Positions 6,108 to 12,009 of a DNA stretch of 12,500 bases are shown here, one piece after another; the first letter of the stretch is position 1; each line of letters starts with the position of its first letter. Location of the stretch: the NCBI GenBank assembly GCA_905221605.1, contig CAJNDS010002079.1, forward strand, positions 470,001 to 482,500, given 5' to 3'. Source of the DNA: Symbiodinium natans. Its lineage: Eukaryota > Sar > Dinophyceae > Suessiales > Symbiodiniaceae. The position numbers were made by a program, and so were the translations under genes. Below the pieces are notes generated by a model, which did not search any database, was not told where the DNA came from, and worked only from the letters and a program-made list of their open reading frames with translations.

Positions 6108-6172
6108 ACTTAGGGTTTAGGGTTTAGGGTTTAGGGTTTAGGGTTTAGGGTTTAGGGTTTAGGGTTTACGGT
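6108..6172 (+). repeat. TTTAGGG block
   Basis: Eight to nine clean T-oriented heptamers ending TTTACGG. Confidence 0.96.
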
Positions 6173-6177
6173 TACAC

Positions 6178-6255
6178 CCTCTCAACTTGCACGCCTCTAG
6201 GGCCCGGTAGGATCGGTTCCCTCGCCTTCCCGAAGCCTGGTCTGGAGAGAAACAC
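6178..6255. CDS. Candidate exon island between two T blocks
   Basis: On the + strand, CACGCCTCTAG|G (6199-6200) to GTAAGTGAG (6256, near-perfect donor) bounds 55 nt, open as GPVGSVPSPSRSLVWRET. On the minus strand, TTTCTCTCCAGACCAG|G (6237-6238) to GTGTAA (6177-6172) bounds 59 nt, open as ASGRRGNRSYRALEACKLR. The GTAAGT donor favours +, the long pyrimidine-rich acceptor favours minus, and the two signals share the same bases. Confidence 0.22.
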
Positions 6256-6307
6256 GTAAGTGAGCGCGACGACACAACTTCCTGCGCGCGTTACATGGCA
6301 CGGCATG

Positions 6308-6395
6308 TTTAGGGTTTAGGGTGTAGGGTTTAGGGTTTAGGGTTTAGGGTTTAGGGTTTAGGGTTTAGGGTTTAGGGTTTAGGGTTTAGGGTTTA
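6308..6395 (+). repeat. TTTAGGG block inside ATGGC-type repeats
   Basis: About 12 T-oriented heptamers (one TGTAGGG). It is flanked on the left by CATGGCACGGCATG (6294-6307) and on the right by the GGCAT microsatellite, so the block sits inside what looks like a pre-existing pentamer tract. Confidence 0.96.
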
Positions 6396-6440
6396 GGCAT
6401 GGCATGGCATGGCATGGCATGGCATGGCATGGCATGGCAT
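6396..6440. repeat. (GGCAT)9 microsatellite
   Basis: Nine perfect GGCAT pentamers. Confidence 0.97.
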
Positions 6441-6600
6441 TGCACACATTATCATCACCAGTGCCAATACCACTGCCACTGTCATTGCTGTTGCTGCCGC
6501 GGTTATGGTGATTGCTCACTCTTCTGTGCGTATACATGTCAACGGAGATGTTTCAAAGAAAAGAACCTAAATAAAGCAAGTATATGTGCATATTGCACAG
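6441..6600. other. Unique spacer
   Basis: Low-complexity flavour (CACCAGTGCC, CACTGCCACTG, GCTGTTGCTGCC). No gene recognised. Confidence 0.4.
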
Positions 6601-6689
6601 TGTATGTATGTATGTATGTAGGTAGGTAGGTATGTAGGTATGTAGGTATGTAGGTATGTAGGAATGTATGTATGTAGGTATGTATGTAT
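6601..6689. repeat. (GTAT/GTAG)n tetranucleotide tract
   Basis: About 22 tetramers, GTAT interspersed with GTAG. The frames it opens on both strands (Met-Tyr-Val or Tyr-Ile-His-Thr repeats) are artefacts. Confidence 0.95.
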
Positions 6690-6693
6690 CCAT

Positions 6694-6829
6694 ATGGGTC
6701 GCCACGAAATCTGGAATCTGGGAATGGCGGGTGTCTGGCAACACCTGGCAGAGGTCTTCGTCAACTATATGGAGCTCTTCTACCCGCCCGCAGTCGAGCA
6801 GCCATCTGTGGCGAATTGGCCTGCAAGAG
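6694..6829. CDS. Best protein-like island; strand unresolved
   Basis: A 136-bp GC-balanced island between a microsatellite and the CCCCAAA array. The + frame from ATG 6694 reads [20 protein letters not shown] then [20 protein letters not shown] and NWPAR, with a GT donor at 6830 (AAGAG|GTTCAG). The minus frame begins after CCTCTTGCAG|G (6821-6822) and reads [20 protein letters not shown] then [18 protein letters not shown]. The two frames are in exact codon register, so one may be a passive antisense echo. The minus acceptor is the stronger signal; the + peptide looks helical. No family is recognised. If coding, it joins the island at 7421-7502 in phase on either strand. Confidence 0.4.
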
Positions 6830-6840
6830 GTTCAGGGAAC

Positions 6841-7213
6841 CCCAAAACCTAAACCCCAAACCCAACCCCAAACCCCAAACCCCAAACCCCAAACCCCAAA
6901 CCCCAAACCCCAAACCCCAAACCCCAAACCCCAAACCCCAAACCCCAAACCCCAAACCCCAAACCCCAAACCCCAAACCCCAAACCCCAAACCCCAAACC
7001 CCAACCCCCAAACCCCAAACCCCAAACCCCAAACCCCAAACCCCAAACCCCAAACCCCAAACCCCAAACCCCAAACCCCAAACCCCAAACCCCAAACCCC
7101 AAACCCCAAACCCCAAACCCTAAACCCTAAACCCTAAACCCCAAACCCCAAACCCCAAACCCCAAACCCCAAAACCCAAACCCCAAACCCTAAACCCTAA
7201 ACCCTAAACCCAA
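6841..7213 (-). repeat. CCCCAAA array, about 373 bp
   Basis: About 35 near-perfect CCCCAAA heptamers (6870-7117, one A to C at 7005), then alternating runs of CCCTAAA and CCCCAAA to 7213. Unlike CCCTAAA this variant has no TAA, so it is open in all three + frames as cyclic PNPKPQT and in the minus frames as GFGVWGL. These frames are repeat artefacts, not proteins. Confidence 0.97.
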
Positions 7214-7420
7214 AGAGCCCCTGAAAGGCTTCAGGACCGTTTAAAGGCTCTTGATTAGGGTTTTCCCTCCACAAAGTGCCCCTGTGAGTAATCAACGGCA
7301 TCTACTCAAGAATTTTCGCTAAGGCTTACGGTTTTGGGGCTCGGGTTTTGGAGGCAATCTCAAGCCCCAAACCCTAATCTCTATTATGAACCATAAACAG
7401 AATTTTGCTGACCCCGAAAC
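7214..7420. other. Unique spacer with stray repeat words
   Basis: AGAGCC...GGCTCT (7215-7251) forms a weak dyad with AAA...TTT inside. Short CCCCAAACCCTAA at 7365-7377. No gene seen. On the minus-strand gene model this would be intron together with the CCCCAAA array. Confidence 0.4.
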
Positions 7421-7502
7421 CCTATGCCAACAGGGGCACCCGCAGAATTGACGCAGTGCTTGTTGAGGTTGCGCAGTTCAATCGCGTCCTTCAGGCGCGC
7501 TC
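7421..7502 (-). CDS. Candidate exon on the minus strand, product unknown
   Basis: On the minus strand, CAAGATTCCTAG|G (7503-7504) starts an 82-nt segment reading ARLKDAIELRNLNKHCVNSA then GAPVGI, ending at GTTTCGGG (7420-7419). The first half is an amphipathic-helix pattern with good codon third-position GC. It ends with two bases that join the single base opening the minus frame of the 6694-6829 island across a 600-nt GT-AG intron. A + frame (APAELTQCLLRLRSSIASFR) is also open with acceptor CCAACAG|G, so the strand is favoured, not proven. Confidence 0.32.
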
Positions 7503-7528
7503 CTAGGAATCTTGGGGCCTTGAGGGGG

Positions 7529-7647
7529 GCTGAGGGTTTGGGGTTTTGGGTTTAGGGTTTAGGATCTAGGGTTTAGGGTTTAGGGTTTAGGGTTATAGGG
7601 TTAAGGGATTGGGGTTGTAGGGTTTGGGCTGGATTTAGGGTTTAGCT
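7529..7647 (+). repeat. TTTAGGG block, degenerate edges
   Basis: T-oriented units with TTTGGGG, TTTTGGG, GATCTAGGG and TTATAGGG variants. Confidence 0.88.
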
Positions 7648-7774
7648 TAGACTTCTTCAGGAGTTCTGACTGCCTCTTTCATGCCATAAAGAGTATTTGC
7701 TGAACTCCCTATCAGTCAGGACCCCTCTCTATGCACTTCTGATGGAAGGCGTATGTGGGCTTGGTTTGTTCTTA
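7648..7774. other. Unique spacer
   Basis: No gene recognised. GTTCTGACTG (7662) and CTATCAGTCAGG (7708) are loosely inverted. Confidence 0.35.
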
Positions 7775-7817
7775 TCTAGGGTTTCGGGTTCAGGGTTTCG
7801 GGTTTAGGGTTTAGGGT
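7775..7817 (+). repeat. Short TTTAGGG block
   Basis: CTAGGG, TTTCGGG, TTCAGGG and TTTAGGG units. Confidence 0.85.
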
Positions 7818-7932
7818 CATATGGGGGTTTACGATACTAGGGGTACCTTATTGGGGGTCTGTATTATCGGGGGATCCTACTAGTCGGAGGTCTCTTTCAG
7901 GGTCCCCTCATCTTCGTAAAGCCCCAAATGGG
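7818..7932. other. Unique spacer, G-rich words
   Basis: Recurrent GGGGG triplet-to-quintuplet words about every 25-30 bp (ATGGGGGT, AGGGGTACC, TTGGGGGTC, CGGGGGATCC). No gene recognised. Confidence 0.35.
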
Positions 7933-7963
7933 GGTTAGGGTTTAGGGTTTGAGGTTTGGGGTG
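7933..7963 (+). repeat. Short TTTAGGG block
   Basis: TTAGGG, TTTAGGG, TTTGAGG and TTTGGGG, then switching to C orientation within about 35 bp. Confidence 0.8.
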
Positions 7964-7998
7964 TAAACCCTACGTTACGTTACTAAGGCGTAAACCTG

Positions 7999-8240
7999 TA
8001 ACCCTAAACCCTAAACCCTCAACCCGAAACCCAAACCCTAAACCCTAAACCCTAAACCCTAAACCCTCAACCCTAAACCCTAAACCCTAAACCCTAAACC
8101 CTAAACCCTAAACCCTAAACCCTAAACCCTAAACCCTAAACCCTAAACCCTAAACCCTAAACCCTAAACCCTAAGCCTAAACCTAAACCCTAAACCCTAA
8201 ACCCTAAACCCGAAACCCTAAACCCTAAACCCTAAACCCC
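7999..8240 (-). repeat. Long CCCTAAA array
   Basis: About 34 C-oriented heptamers with CCCTCAA, CCCGAAA and truncated CCTAAA units near 8175-8187. It ends CCCCGCTCCGTTCCCAG, an ideal polypyrimidine-AG for the following island. Confidence 0.97.
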
Positions 8241-8253
8241 GCTCCGTTCCCAG

Positions 8254-8298
8254 GTCTACTTGGGGGGCATTAGGGATCAATTTAGTTACTTCTTGTCG
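8254..8298 (+). CDS. Candidate 45-nt exon framed by C and T repeats
   Basis: CCGCTCCGTTCCCAG|G (8252-8253) and TTGTCG|GTTTAGGG (8299) bound exactly 15 codons reading VYLGGIRDQFSYFLS. A second frame (STWGALGINLVTSC) is also open. The opposite strand offers only a 21-nt segment, so the + strand is clearly favoured here. It would sit between an intron ending in a 240-bp CCCTAAA array and one starting with TTTAGGG. No family is recognised. Confidence 0.33.
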
Positions 8299-8420
8299 GT
8301 TTAGGGTGCAGTGTTTGGGGAGACTTTGTCTTACAAAAAGAGCCCCAAAAGGTAGCGTAACAGAGAACCCTAGATGTACCTCCCCATGGGGGGTTGATCC
8401 AAGAACCTACTTTGGTAGTC
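8299..8420. other. Spacer between a T remnant and a C block
   Basis: Starts with GTTTAGGGTGCAG. It contains TCCCCATGGGG (8382-8392, near-palindrome). No gene seen; it would be intron in the + model. Confidence 0.35.
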
Positions 8421-8505
8421 TTAAGCCCTGAATCCTAAGCTCGAAGCCCTGAACCCTAAACCCTAAACCCTAAACCCTAAACCCTAAACCCTAAACCCTG
8501 AGCCC
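8421..8505 (-). repeat. CCCTAAA block
   Basis: Degenerate start (CCCTGAATCCTAAGCTCG), then seven clean C-oriented heptamers, ending CCCTGAGCCC. Confidence 0.93.
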
Positions 8506-8591
8506 ATAGAGTCCCTTGACGAAGAGGCTTGGCCAGAGCACTCCTGGCCAGTTCGCTGCTGGCGCTTAGCAGCAATGTGTGGGGCCCCAGG
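8497..8591. CDS. Candidate exon island between C arrays
   Basis: On the + strand, GCCCATAG at 8508-8509 and GT at 8592 bound 82 nt, one frame reading SLDEEAWPEHSWPVRCWRLA then AMCGAP. On the minus strand, GCTGCTAAG (8566-8565) to TCAGG|GTTTAGGG (8496) bounds 68 nt, open as RQQRTGQECSGQASSSRDSM. TGGCCAG occurs twice (8530, 8544). Neither acceptor is followed by G or preceded by a strong pyrimidine run. Confidence 0.2.
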
Positions 8592-8613
8592 GTTCAGCGG
8601 GCGCGCGCACACA

Positions 8614-8746
8614 CCCTAAACCCTAAACCCTAAACCCTAAACCCTAAACCCTAAACCCTAAACCCTAAACCCTAAACCCTAAACCCTAAACCCTAAACCC
8701 TAAACCCTAAACCCTAAACCCTAAACCCTAAACCCTAAACCCTAAA
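8614..8746 (-). repeat. CCCTAAA array
   Basis: Nineteen perfect C-oriented heptamers. Confidence 0.98.
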
Positions 8747-8837
8747 CCCTAAGCCCTAAGCCCTAAGCCCTAAGCCCTAAGCCCTAAGCCCTAAGCCCTA
8801 AGCCCTAAGCCCTAAGCCCTAAGCCCTAAGCCCTAAG
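8747..8837 (-). repeat. CCCTAAG array, 13 copies
   Basis: Thirteen perfect CCCTAAG heptamers inside a CCCTAAA array; sharp boundaries on both sides indicate recent expansion of one variant unit. Confidence 0.98.
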
Positions 8838-8890
8838 CCCTAAACCCGAAACCCGAAACCCTAAACCCTAAACCCTAAACCCTAAACCCT
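8838..8890 (-). repeat. CCCTAAA block
   Basis: C-oriented heptamers with two CCCGAAA units, continuing the array after the CCCTAAG insert. Confidence 0.96.
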
Positions 8891-9057
8891 GATGAGACAG
8901 ACACACATGCGCGTAAACGCCCTAAACCACAACTGAGCTCGGCCTCTAACTCCTGAATTTGGAGCCCTGAAGCCTCAGCCCCATACAGAACTCCTTAACT
9001 TGCTTTAGCCAAGAGCTGAACTTTAAAGCTTTTTGGGTTTCCTTATGTTGTAGGAAG
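8891..9057. other. Unique spacer with a strong acceptor-like end
   Basis: Decayed C-type words early on. It ends CTTTTTGGGTTTCCTTATGTTGTAG|G (AG at 9052-9053), a good + strand acceptor, but the following GAAGAACCCTAA stops at once in that frame. Confidence 0.35.
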
Positions 9058-9172
9058 AACCCTAAACCCTAAACCCTAAAACCTAAACCCTAAACCCTGA
9101 ACCCTAACCGTAAACCCTAAACACTAAACCCTAAACCCTAAACCCTAAACCCTGAACCCTAAACCCTAAACC
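9058..9172 (-). repeat. CCCTAAA block
   Basis: About 16 C-oriented units with AACCTAAA, CCCTGAA, CCGTAAA and CACTAAA variants. Confidence 0.95.
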
Positions 9173-9254
9173 TTGCGAAGCCTTCGCTTGCAGGCTTTCG
9201 AGGTGTGAGCTCATCGACACACAGGACCTGAGCAGATTTGTGGGCTCAAGCTAA
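9172..9254. CDS. Candidate exon island with splice-like edges on both strands
   Basis: On the minus strand, AAATCTGCTCAG|G (9229-9228) to GCAAG|GTTTAGGG (9171) bounds 56 nt at 9172-9227 with a frame VLCVDELTPRKPASEGFA. On the + strand, CTTCGCTTGCAG|G (9192-9193) opens LSRCELIDTQDLSRFVGSS ending at TAA 9252-9254. GCGAAGCCTTCGC (9175-9187) is a palindrome. Both readings look coding. The minus edges match consensus better at the donor. Confidence 0.3.
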
Positions 9255-9260
9255 GGCTGG

Positions 9261-9413
9261 GTTTAAGGTTTAGGGTTTAGGGTTTAGGGTTTAGGGTTTA
9301 GGGTTTAGGGTTTAGGGTTTAGGGTTTAGGGTTTAGGGTTCAGGGTTTAGGGTTTAGGGTTTAGGGTTTAGAGTTTAGGTTTTAGGGTTTAGGGTTTAGG
9401 GTTTAGGGTTTAG
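9261..9413 (+). repeat. Long TTTAGGG array
   Basis: About 21 T-oriented heptamers with TTTAAGG, TTCAGGG, TTTAGAG and TTTTAGGG variants. Confidence 0.97.
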
Positions 9414-9793
9414 GAACATCTGCCGAGTTTCAATGTGATGCCCACAAGGGTTAAGTAGGGTCAACCGACCCTACATCCTAAACCCGACTGCCGGTAAACA
9501 GCTGACTACTGTATGGTAGTTAAGCAGCTGTGCCAAACAATGCCTAAACCAGTTTCCCAGAAAGGCAAAACACATGCAAATTTCAAGCACGGTAGACCTT
9601 ACGGTCAAAATCTTGACCCCCCCCCCCCCCCCCTCCAACCCCCCCACCCTCAACTGCCTGACCCCCGGGACGAGACCCAGCGAAACCCCTAGAAGGTTTC
9701 GGGTTTCGGGTTCGAAACCCGAGAAGCATCAAACCTTTGAGCCCTGGAAACCCCTAGACCGAACCCTGAGGCGACATGCTCCAGGTCCTAGAA
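9414..9793. other. Unique spacer with small dyads and poly-C
   Basis: GTAGGGTC-AACC-GACCCTAC (9455-9474) is a perfect 8-bp-arm hairpin. CAGCTGACTAC...GTAGTTAAGCAGCTG (9499-9530) is a longer imperfect one. Poly-C of 17 at 9617-9633. TTTCGGGTTCGAAACCCGA forms a dyad at 9705-9723. No gene is assigned; frames here are interrupted or low-complexity. Confidence 0.5.
9617..9633. repeat. Poly-C, 17 bases
   Basis: Uninterrupted run followed by TCCAACCCCCCC. Confidence 0.95.
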
Positions 9794-9950
9794 ATAGGGT
9801 TTGGGGGTTGGGGGTTTAGGGTTTAGGGTTTAGGGTTTAGGGTTTGGGGTTTGGGGTTTGGGGTTTGGGGTTTGGGGGTTTAGGGTTTAGGGCTTGGGGA
9901 TTAGGGTTTAGGGTTTGGGGTTTAGGGTTTTTTCGGGCTCAGGGTTTTGG
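9794..9950 (+). repeat. TTTAGGG / TTTGGGG mixed array
   Basis: T-oriented; five consecutive TTTGGGG units (9843-9877) between TTTAGGG runs. It decays into TTTTTTCGGGCTCAGGG. Confidence 0.94.
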
Positions 9951-9969
9951 GTGTGTCCAACTCCGACAG

Positions 9970-10039
9970 GAAGCGATCCTGTGCATGCGCCACTGCCACC
10001 AGCCCAAGCCGGCGGCTGTTGCCCACGCACCCTTGCAGG
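9970..10039. CDS. Candidate exon, GC-rich, product unknown
   Basis: On the + strand, CAACTCCGACAG|G (9968-9969) to TGCAGG|GTAGTAAG (10040) bounds 70 nt reading EAILCMRHCHQPKPAAVAHA then PLQ. On the minus strand, CTACCCTGCAAG|G (10033-10032) opens CVGNSRRLGLVAVAHAQDRF then LSELDTPK, in the same codon register. Third-position GC is high in both. Both strands have good acceptors. The junction at 10033-10059 is repeated near 10274. Confidence 0.33.
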
Positions 10040-10049
10040 GTAGTAAGAG

Positions 10050-10106
10050 TTTAGGGTTTCAGGTTTAGGGTTTAGGGTTTCGGGTTTAGGGTTTAGGGTT
10101 TAGGGT
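10050..10106 (+). repeat. TTTAGGG block
   Basis: About eight T-oriented units with TTTCAGG and TTTCGGG. Confidence 0.93.
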
Positions 10107-10123
10107 GTACTCTGTCGTAGCGG

Positions 10124-10253
10124 GGCAACATCTTTCATGTTTAAGGGTACTTAAACTCAATAAGGAATAAATGTTTGATTTTTAATAGGGTAACATTTTA
10201 CATGTTTGAGGGTGCTTTAACTCAATAAGGAGTAGAAGTTTAGATTTTTCATC
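10124..10253. repeat. 65-bp tandem duplication
   Basis: Copy 1 is 10124-10188 and copy 2 is 10189-10253. Shared words include ACTCAATAAGGA and CATGTTT. Copies align essentially without gaps at roughly 75-80 percent by eye. AT-rich and non-coding. Confidence 0.85.
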
Positions 10254-10273
10254 CTATCCCAACCATGAACTAG

Positions 10274-10300
10274 TTGCAGGGTAGTAAGGGTTCAGGGTTT
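10274..10300 (+). repeat. Second copy of the 10033 junction
   Basis: TTGCAGGGTAGTAAG followed by a T-oriented repeat repeats 10033-10059 with three mismatches in 27 bp. Confidence 0.75.
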
Positions 10301-10305
10301 TGGTT

Positions 10306-10409
10306 TTGGGATGTTGCCCCCTTATTTGCTAACAGTCCTTCATAGGGATTCTAACAGGGTGTATCAGAATCCCTGTTAAGGACTGTTGGTATAAGGGGGA
10401 GTGTCCCAA
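10306..10409. mobile_element. Second hairpin element, MITE-like
   Basis: Arms 10306-10351 and 10366-10409 are inverted copies with a few mismatches and a short gap, sharing CCCCCTTAT, AACAGTCCTT and AGGGATTC. The loop is about 14 bp and the outer ends are TTGGG/CCCAA. No target duplication is obvious and no similarity to the first hairpin is seen. Confidence 0.55.
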
Positions 10410-10410
10410 G

Positions 10411-10485
10411 TTGAGGGTTTGGGGTTTGGTGTTCCGGGTTTAGGGATTGGGGTTTGACGGTTTAGGTTTTGGGTTTTAGGCTTCA
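10411..10485 (+). repeat. Degenerate TTTAGGG-like block
   Basis: TTTGGGG, TTTGGTG, TTTAGGGATTGGGG and TTTTGGGTTTTAGG words, T-oriented. Confidence 0.7.
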
Positions 10486-10517
10486 GGGAATATGGCATCT
10501 AGGGAATATGGCATCTA
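10486..10517 (+). repeat. 16-bp exact tandem duplication
   Basis: GGGAATATGGCATCTA is repeated twice back to back. Confidence 0.95.
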
Positions 10518-10658
10518 GGGCTTAAACAGGGTTTGTGGGGTTTATAGGCCAGATAGGGGTTAAAACAGGAAGGGCGTCACGAGCGACGTGCGTCGAAGTT
10601 GAGACTTTGAGAGTTCGAAGACCTTCGAGCTCCAAAGTTTGAAAGATTATAGGGTACA
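10518..10658. other. Unique spacer, copy 1 of a 40-bp diverged repeat
   Basis: 10607-10649 (TTGAGAGTTCGAAG and on) resembles 10706-10745 (TTGAAAGTTCGAAC and on), one on each side of the next TTTAGGG block. No gene seen. Confidence 0.55.
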
Positions 10659-10695
10659 GGGTTTAGGGTTTAGGGTTTAGGGTTTAGGGTTTAGA
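10659..10695 (+). repeat. Short TTTAGGG block
   Basis: Five T-oriented heptamers between the two halves of a 40-bp diverged repeat. Confidence 0.94.
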
Positions 10696-10851
10696 GTTCG
10701 ACAGCTTGAAAGTTCGAACATCTCGAGCTTAAAGTTAGAACATTCGTGAAGGCAAGTCGCTTTCTGTCTTCAAACTTTCAAACTTTCAAAGTTTTTCGAA
10801 ACCCCTCGAAGTTGTTTTGGGTTTAGGTAAGCTCTATTTTTGCAAGCCCCA
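10696..10851. other. Unique spacer with TTCGAA and ACTTTCAA words
   Basis: Copy 2 of the 40-bp repeat (10706-10745). CAAACTTTCAAACTTTCAAAG (10771-10791) is three short tandem words, inverted relative to AAGTTTGAAAG at 10635. GGTTTAGGTAAGC at 10820-10832 is a stray T-type word followed by a donor-like GTAAGC. Confidence 0.45.
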
Positions 10852-11105
10852 GAAACCCCAAACCCTGTACCCTCAACCCACCTGAAACCTCATCTACCTT
10901 TTGCCTAATGCCCTAAACCCCAAGCCCCAAACCCTTGATGTCTCAGACCCCGAACCAATACCCTTAAACCCTAAACCCGTAAACCCCAAACCCGAAACCC
11001 GAAACCCTAAACCCTAAACCCTAAACCTTAAACCCTAAACCCTAAACCCTAAACCCTAAACCCTAAACCCTAAACCCTAAACCCTAAACCCTAAACCCTA
11101 AACCC
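10852..11105 (-). repeat. CCCTAAA array, degenerate then clean
   Basis: 10852-10994 is decayed C-type (CCCTGTACCCTCAACCC, CCCCAAGCCCC). 10995-11105 has about 15 clean heptamers ending CCCGAG, which provides an acceptor-like AG. Confidence 0.92.
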
Positions 11106-11108
11106 GAG

Positions 11109-11204
11109 GTTCTGGGACTCCGACGAGATAGCGGCTTCGGAGCTGCCTCTCTTGCGGCACTGGGCCCGTGCAAGGGAGAGGGGGGCGGGGTTATGGTATT
11201 TCGG
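11109..11204 (+). CDS. Candidate 96-nt exon framed by C and T repeats
   Basis: CCCTAAACCCGAG|G (11107-11108) to TTTCGG|GTTTAGGG (11205) bounds a segment with a 31-codon frame reading FWDSDEIAASELPLLRHWAR then ARERGAGLWYF; third positions are mostly G or C. Another + frame (VLGLRRDSGFGAASLAALGP at its start) is also open. A minus exon (CRKRGSSEAAISSESQNL) with a very pyrimidine-rich acceptor at 11156-11157 is the rival. An intron 11205-11330 ending TTTTTCTTTGGGTCTACAG|G would follow on the + strand. No family is recognised. Confidence 0.35.
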
Positions 11205-11305
11205 GTTTAGGGTTTAGGGTTTAGGGTTTAGGGTGTAGGGTGTAGGGTTTAGGGTTTAGGGTTTAGGGTTCCGGGTTTTTAGGGTTTTGGGGTTCAGGGT
11301 TTGCT
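11205..11305 (+). repeat. TTTAGGG block
   Basis: About 13 T-oriented units with two TGTAGGG, TTCCGGG and TTTTTAGGG. Confidence 0.94.
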
Positions 11306-11493
11306 TTATGCTTTTTCTTTGGGTCTACAGGGTCTATTTATGATGAGGTTTGCATGGGGTCGACAGGGCTGTCGGGTTTGTGGGTTTCGGGGTTCAGGGT
11401 CTAGGGCTTATAGCGCTCGTTGGGGTTAAAGAAGAGTGGAGGATGGCCATGGGCTGATCTTGCTCGAGAGCTTTAAGCACAGGGGCTAGCACA
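11306..11493. other. Unique spacer with an acceptor-like site
   Basis: CTTTATGCTTTTTCTTTGGGTCTACAG|G ends at 11330, a good polypyrimidine-AG. A + frame stays open after it (GLFMMRFAWGRQGC) to about 11435. Too weak to call an exon end. Confidence 0.25.
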
Positions 11494-11571
11494 GGGAGGG
11501 AGGGAGGGAAGGAGGGAGGGAGGGAGGGAGGGAGGGGGGGTACTGAGAGAGAGAGAGAGAGAGAGAGAGAC
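11494..11571 (+). repeat. (GGGA)n then (GA)n microsatellites
   Basis: About 11 GGGA-type tetramers (11494-11540) followed by about 13 GA dinucleotides (11545-11571), purine-only on this strand. Confidence 0.96.
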
Positions 11572-11902
11572 AGGCCACCCGAACCCTAGAACCCCAATCC
11601 TAAGTCACAGGAAGCTCTGAGCCCAAAGCCCTGCCCCCTCAACCCCATTTCGGATCTCCAGATCAGCTGCACAGCCTCACGCCCCAGCCCAGCCCCTAAG
11701 CCCTAAAGTGCCCTAAAGCCCTGAAACCCTACTTTCCATGCAGGCGAAGCCACCCCCTTAAACCCTAAACCCTCAAAGCCCGAAAGCCCCAGAAGCGTTC
11801 GGGCTTCGGGTTCAGAGTTTAACGAGCCCTGGAAGCCCTGGCGCCCTTCTTCAACAAAAAGCTAAAACACCGAACTCATCTGATAGGGGTCAGGGTGTAA
11901 AG
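11572..11902. other. Decayed CCCTAAA-like region and spacer
   Basis: C-oriented decayed words (CCCGAACCCTAGAACCCC, CCCTAAAGTGCCCTAAAGCCCTGAAACCC, CCCTTAAACCCTAAACCC). Acceptor-like TTTCCATGCAG|G ends at 11743. CCCGAAAGCCC (11779-11789) and GGGCTTCGGG (11801-11810) form a dyad. No gene seen. Confidence 0.5.
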
Positions 11903-11979
11903 ACCCTAAACCCTAAACCCCAAACCCTAAACCCTAAACCCCAAACCCCAAACCCCAAACCCCAAACCCTAAACCCTAC
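11903..11979 (-). repeat. CCCTAAA / CCCCAAA block
   Basis: Eleven C-oriented heptamers with a run of four CCCCAAA in the middle. Confidence 0.95.
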
Positions 11980-12009
11980 TCCATCGGCTCAAAGCCTCTC
12001 AAATCCTAG

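Noticed and set aside
6399-6764. Frames through MAWHG, MYVCR and YIHTYIPTY repeats
   Set aside because: Translations of the GGCAT and GTAT microsatellites.
6761-7116. Minus-strand frames of GFGVWGL repeats
   Set aside because: Same artefact on the TTTGGGG strand, without coding composition.
6668-7130. Long + strand frames ending in PNPKPQT repeats
   Set aside because: They arise because the CCCCAAA heptamer lacks stops; three frames give the same cyclic peptide, so this is repeat translation, not a gene.
9235-9250. Relict dinoflagellate spliced-leader end (TTTGTGGGCTCAAG)
   Set aside because: Only the GGCTCAAG end matches what I recall of the leader, and the rest does not fit; too short to support a retrogene claim.
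9574-9819. + frame with poly-proline and GFGVWG tail
   Set aside because: Driven by the poly-C run and T-type repeats.
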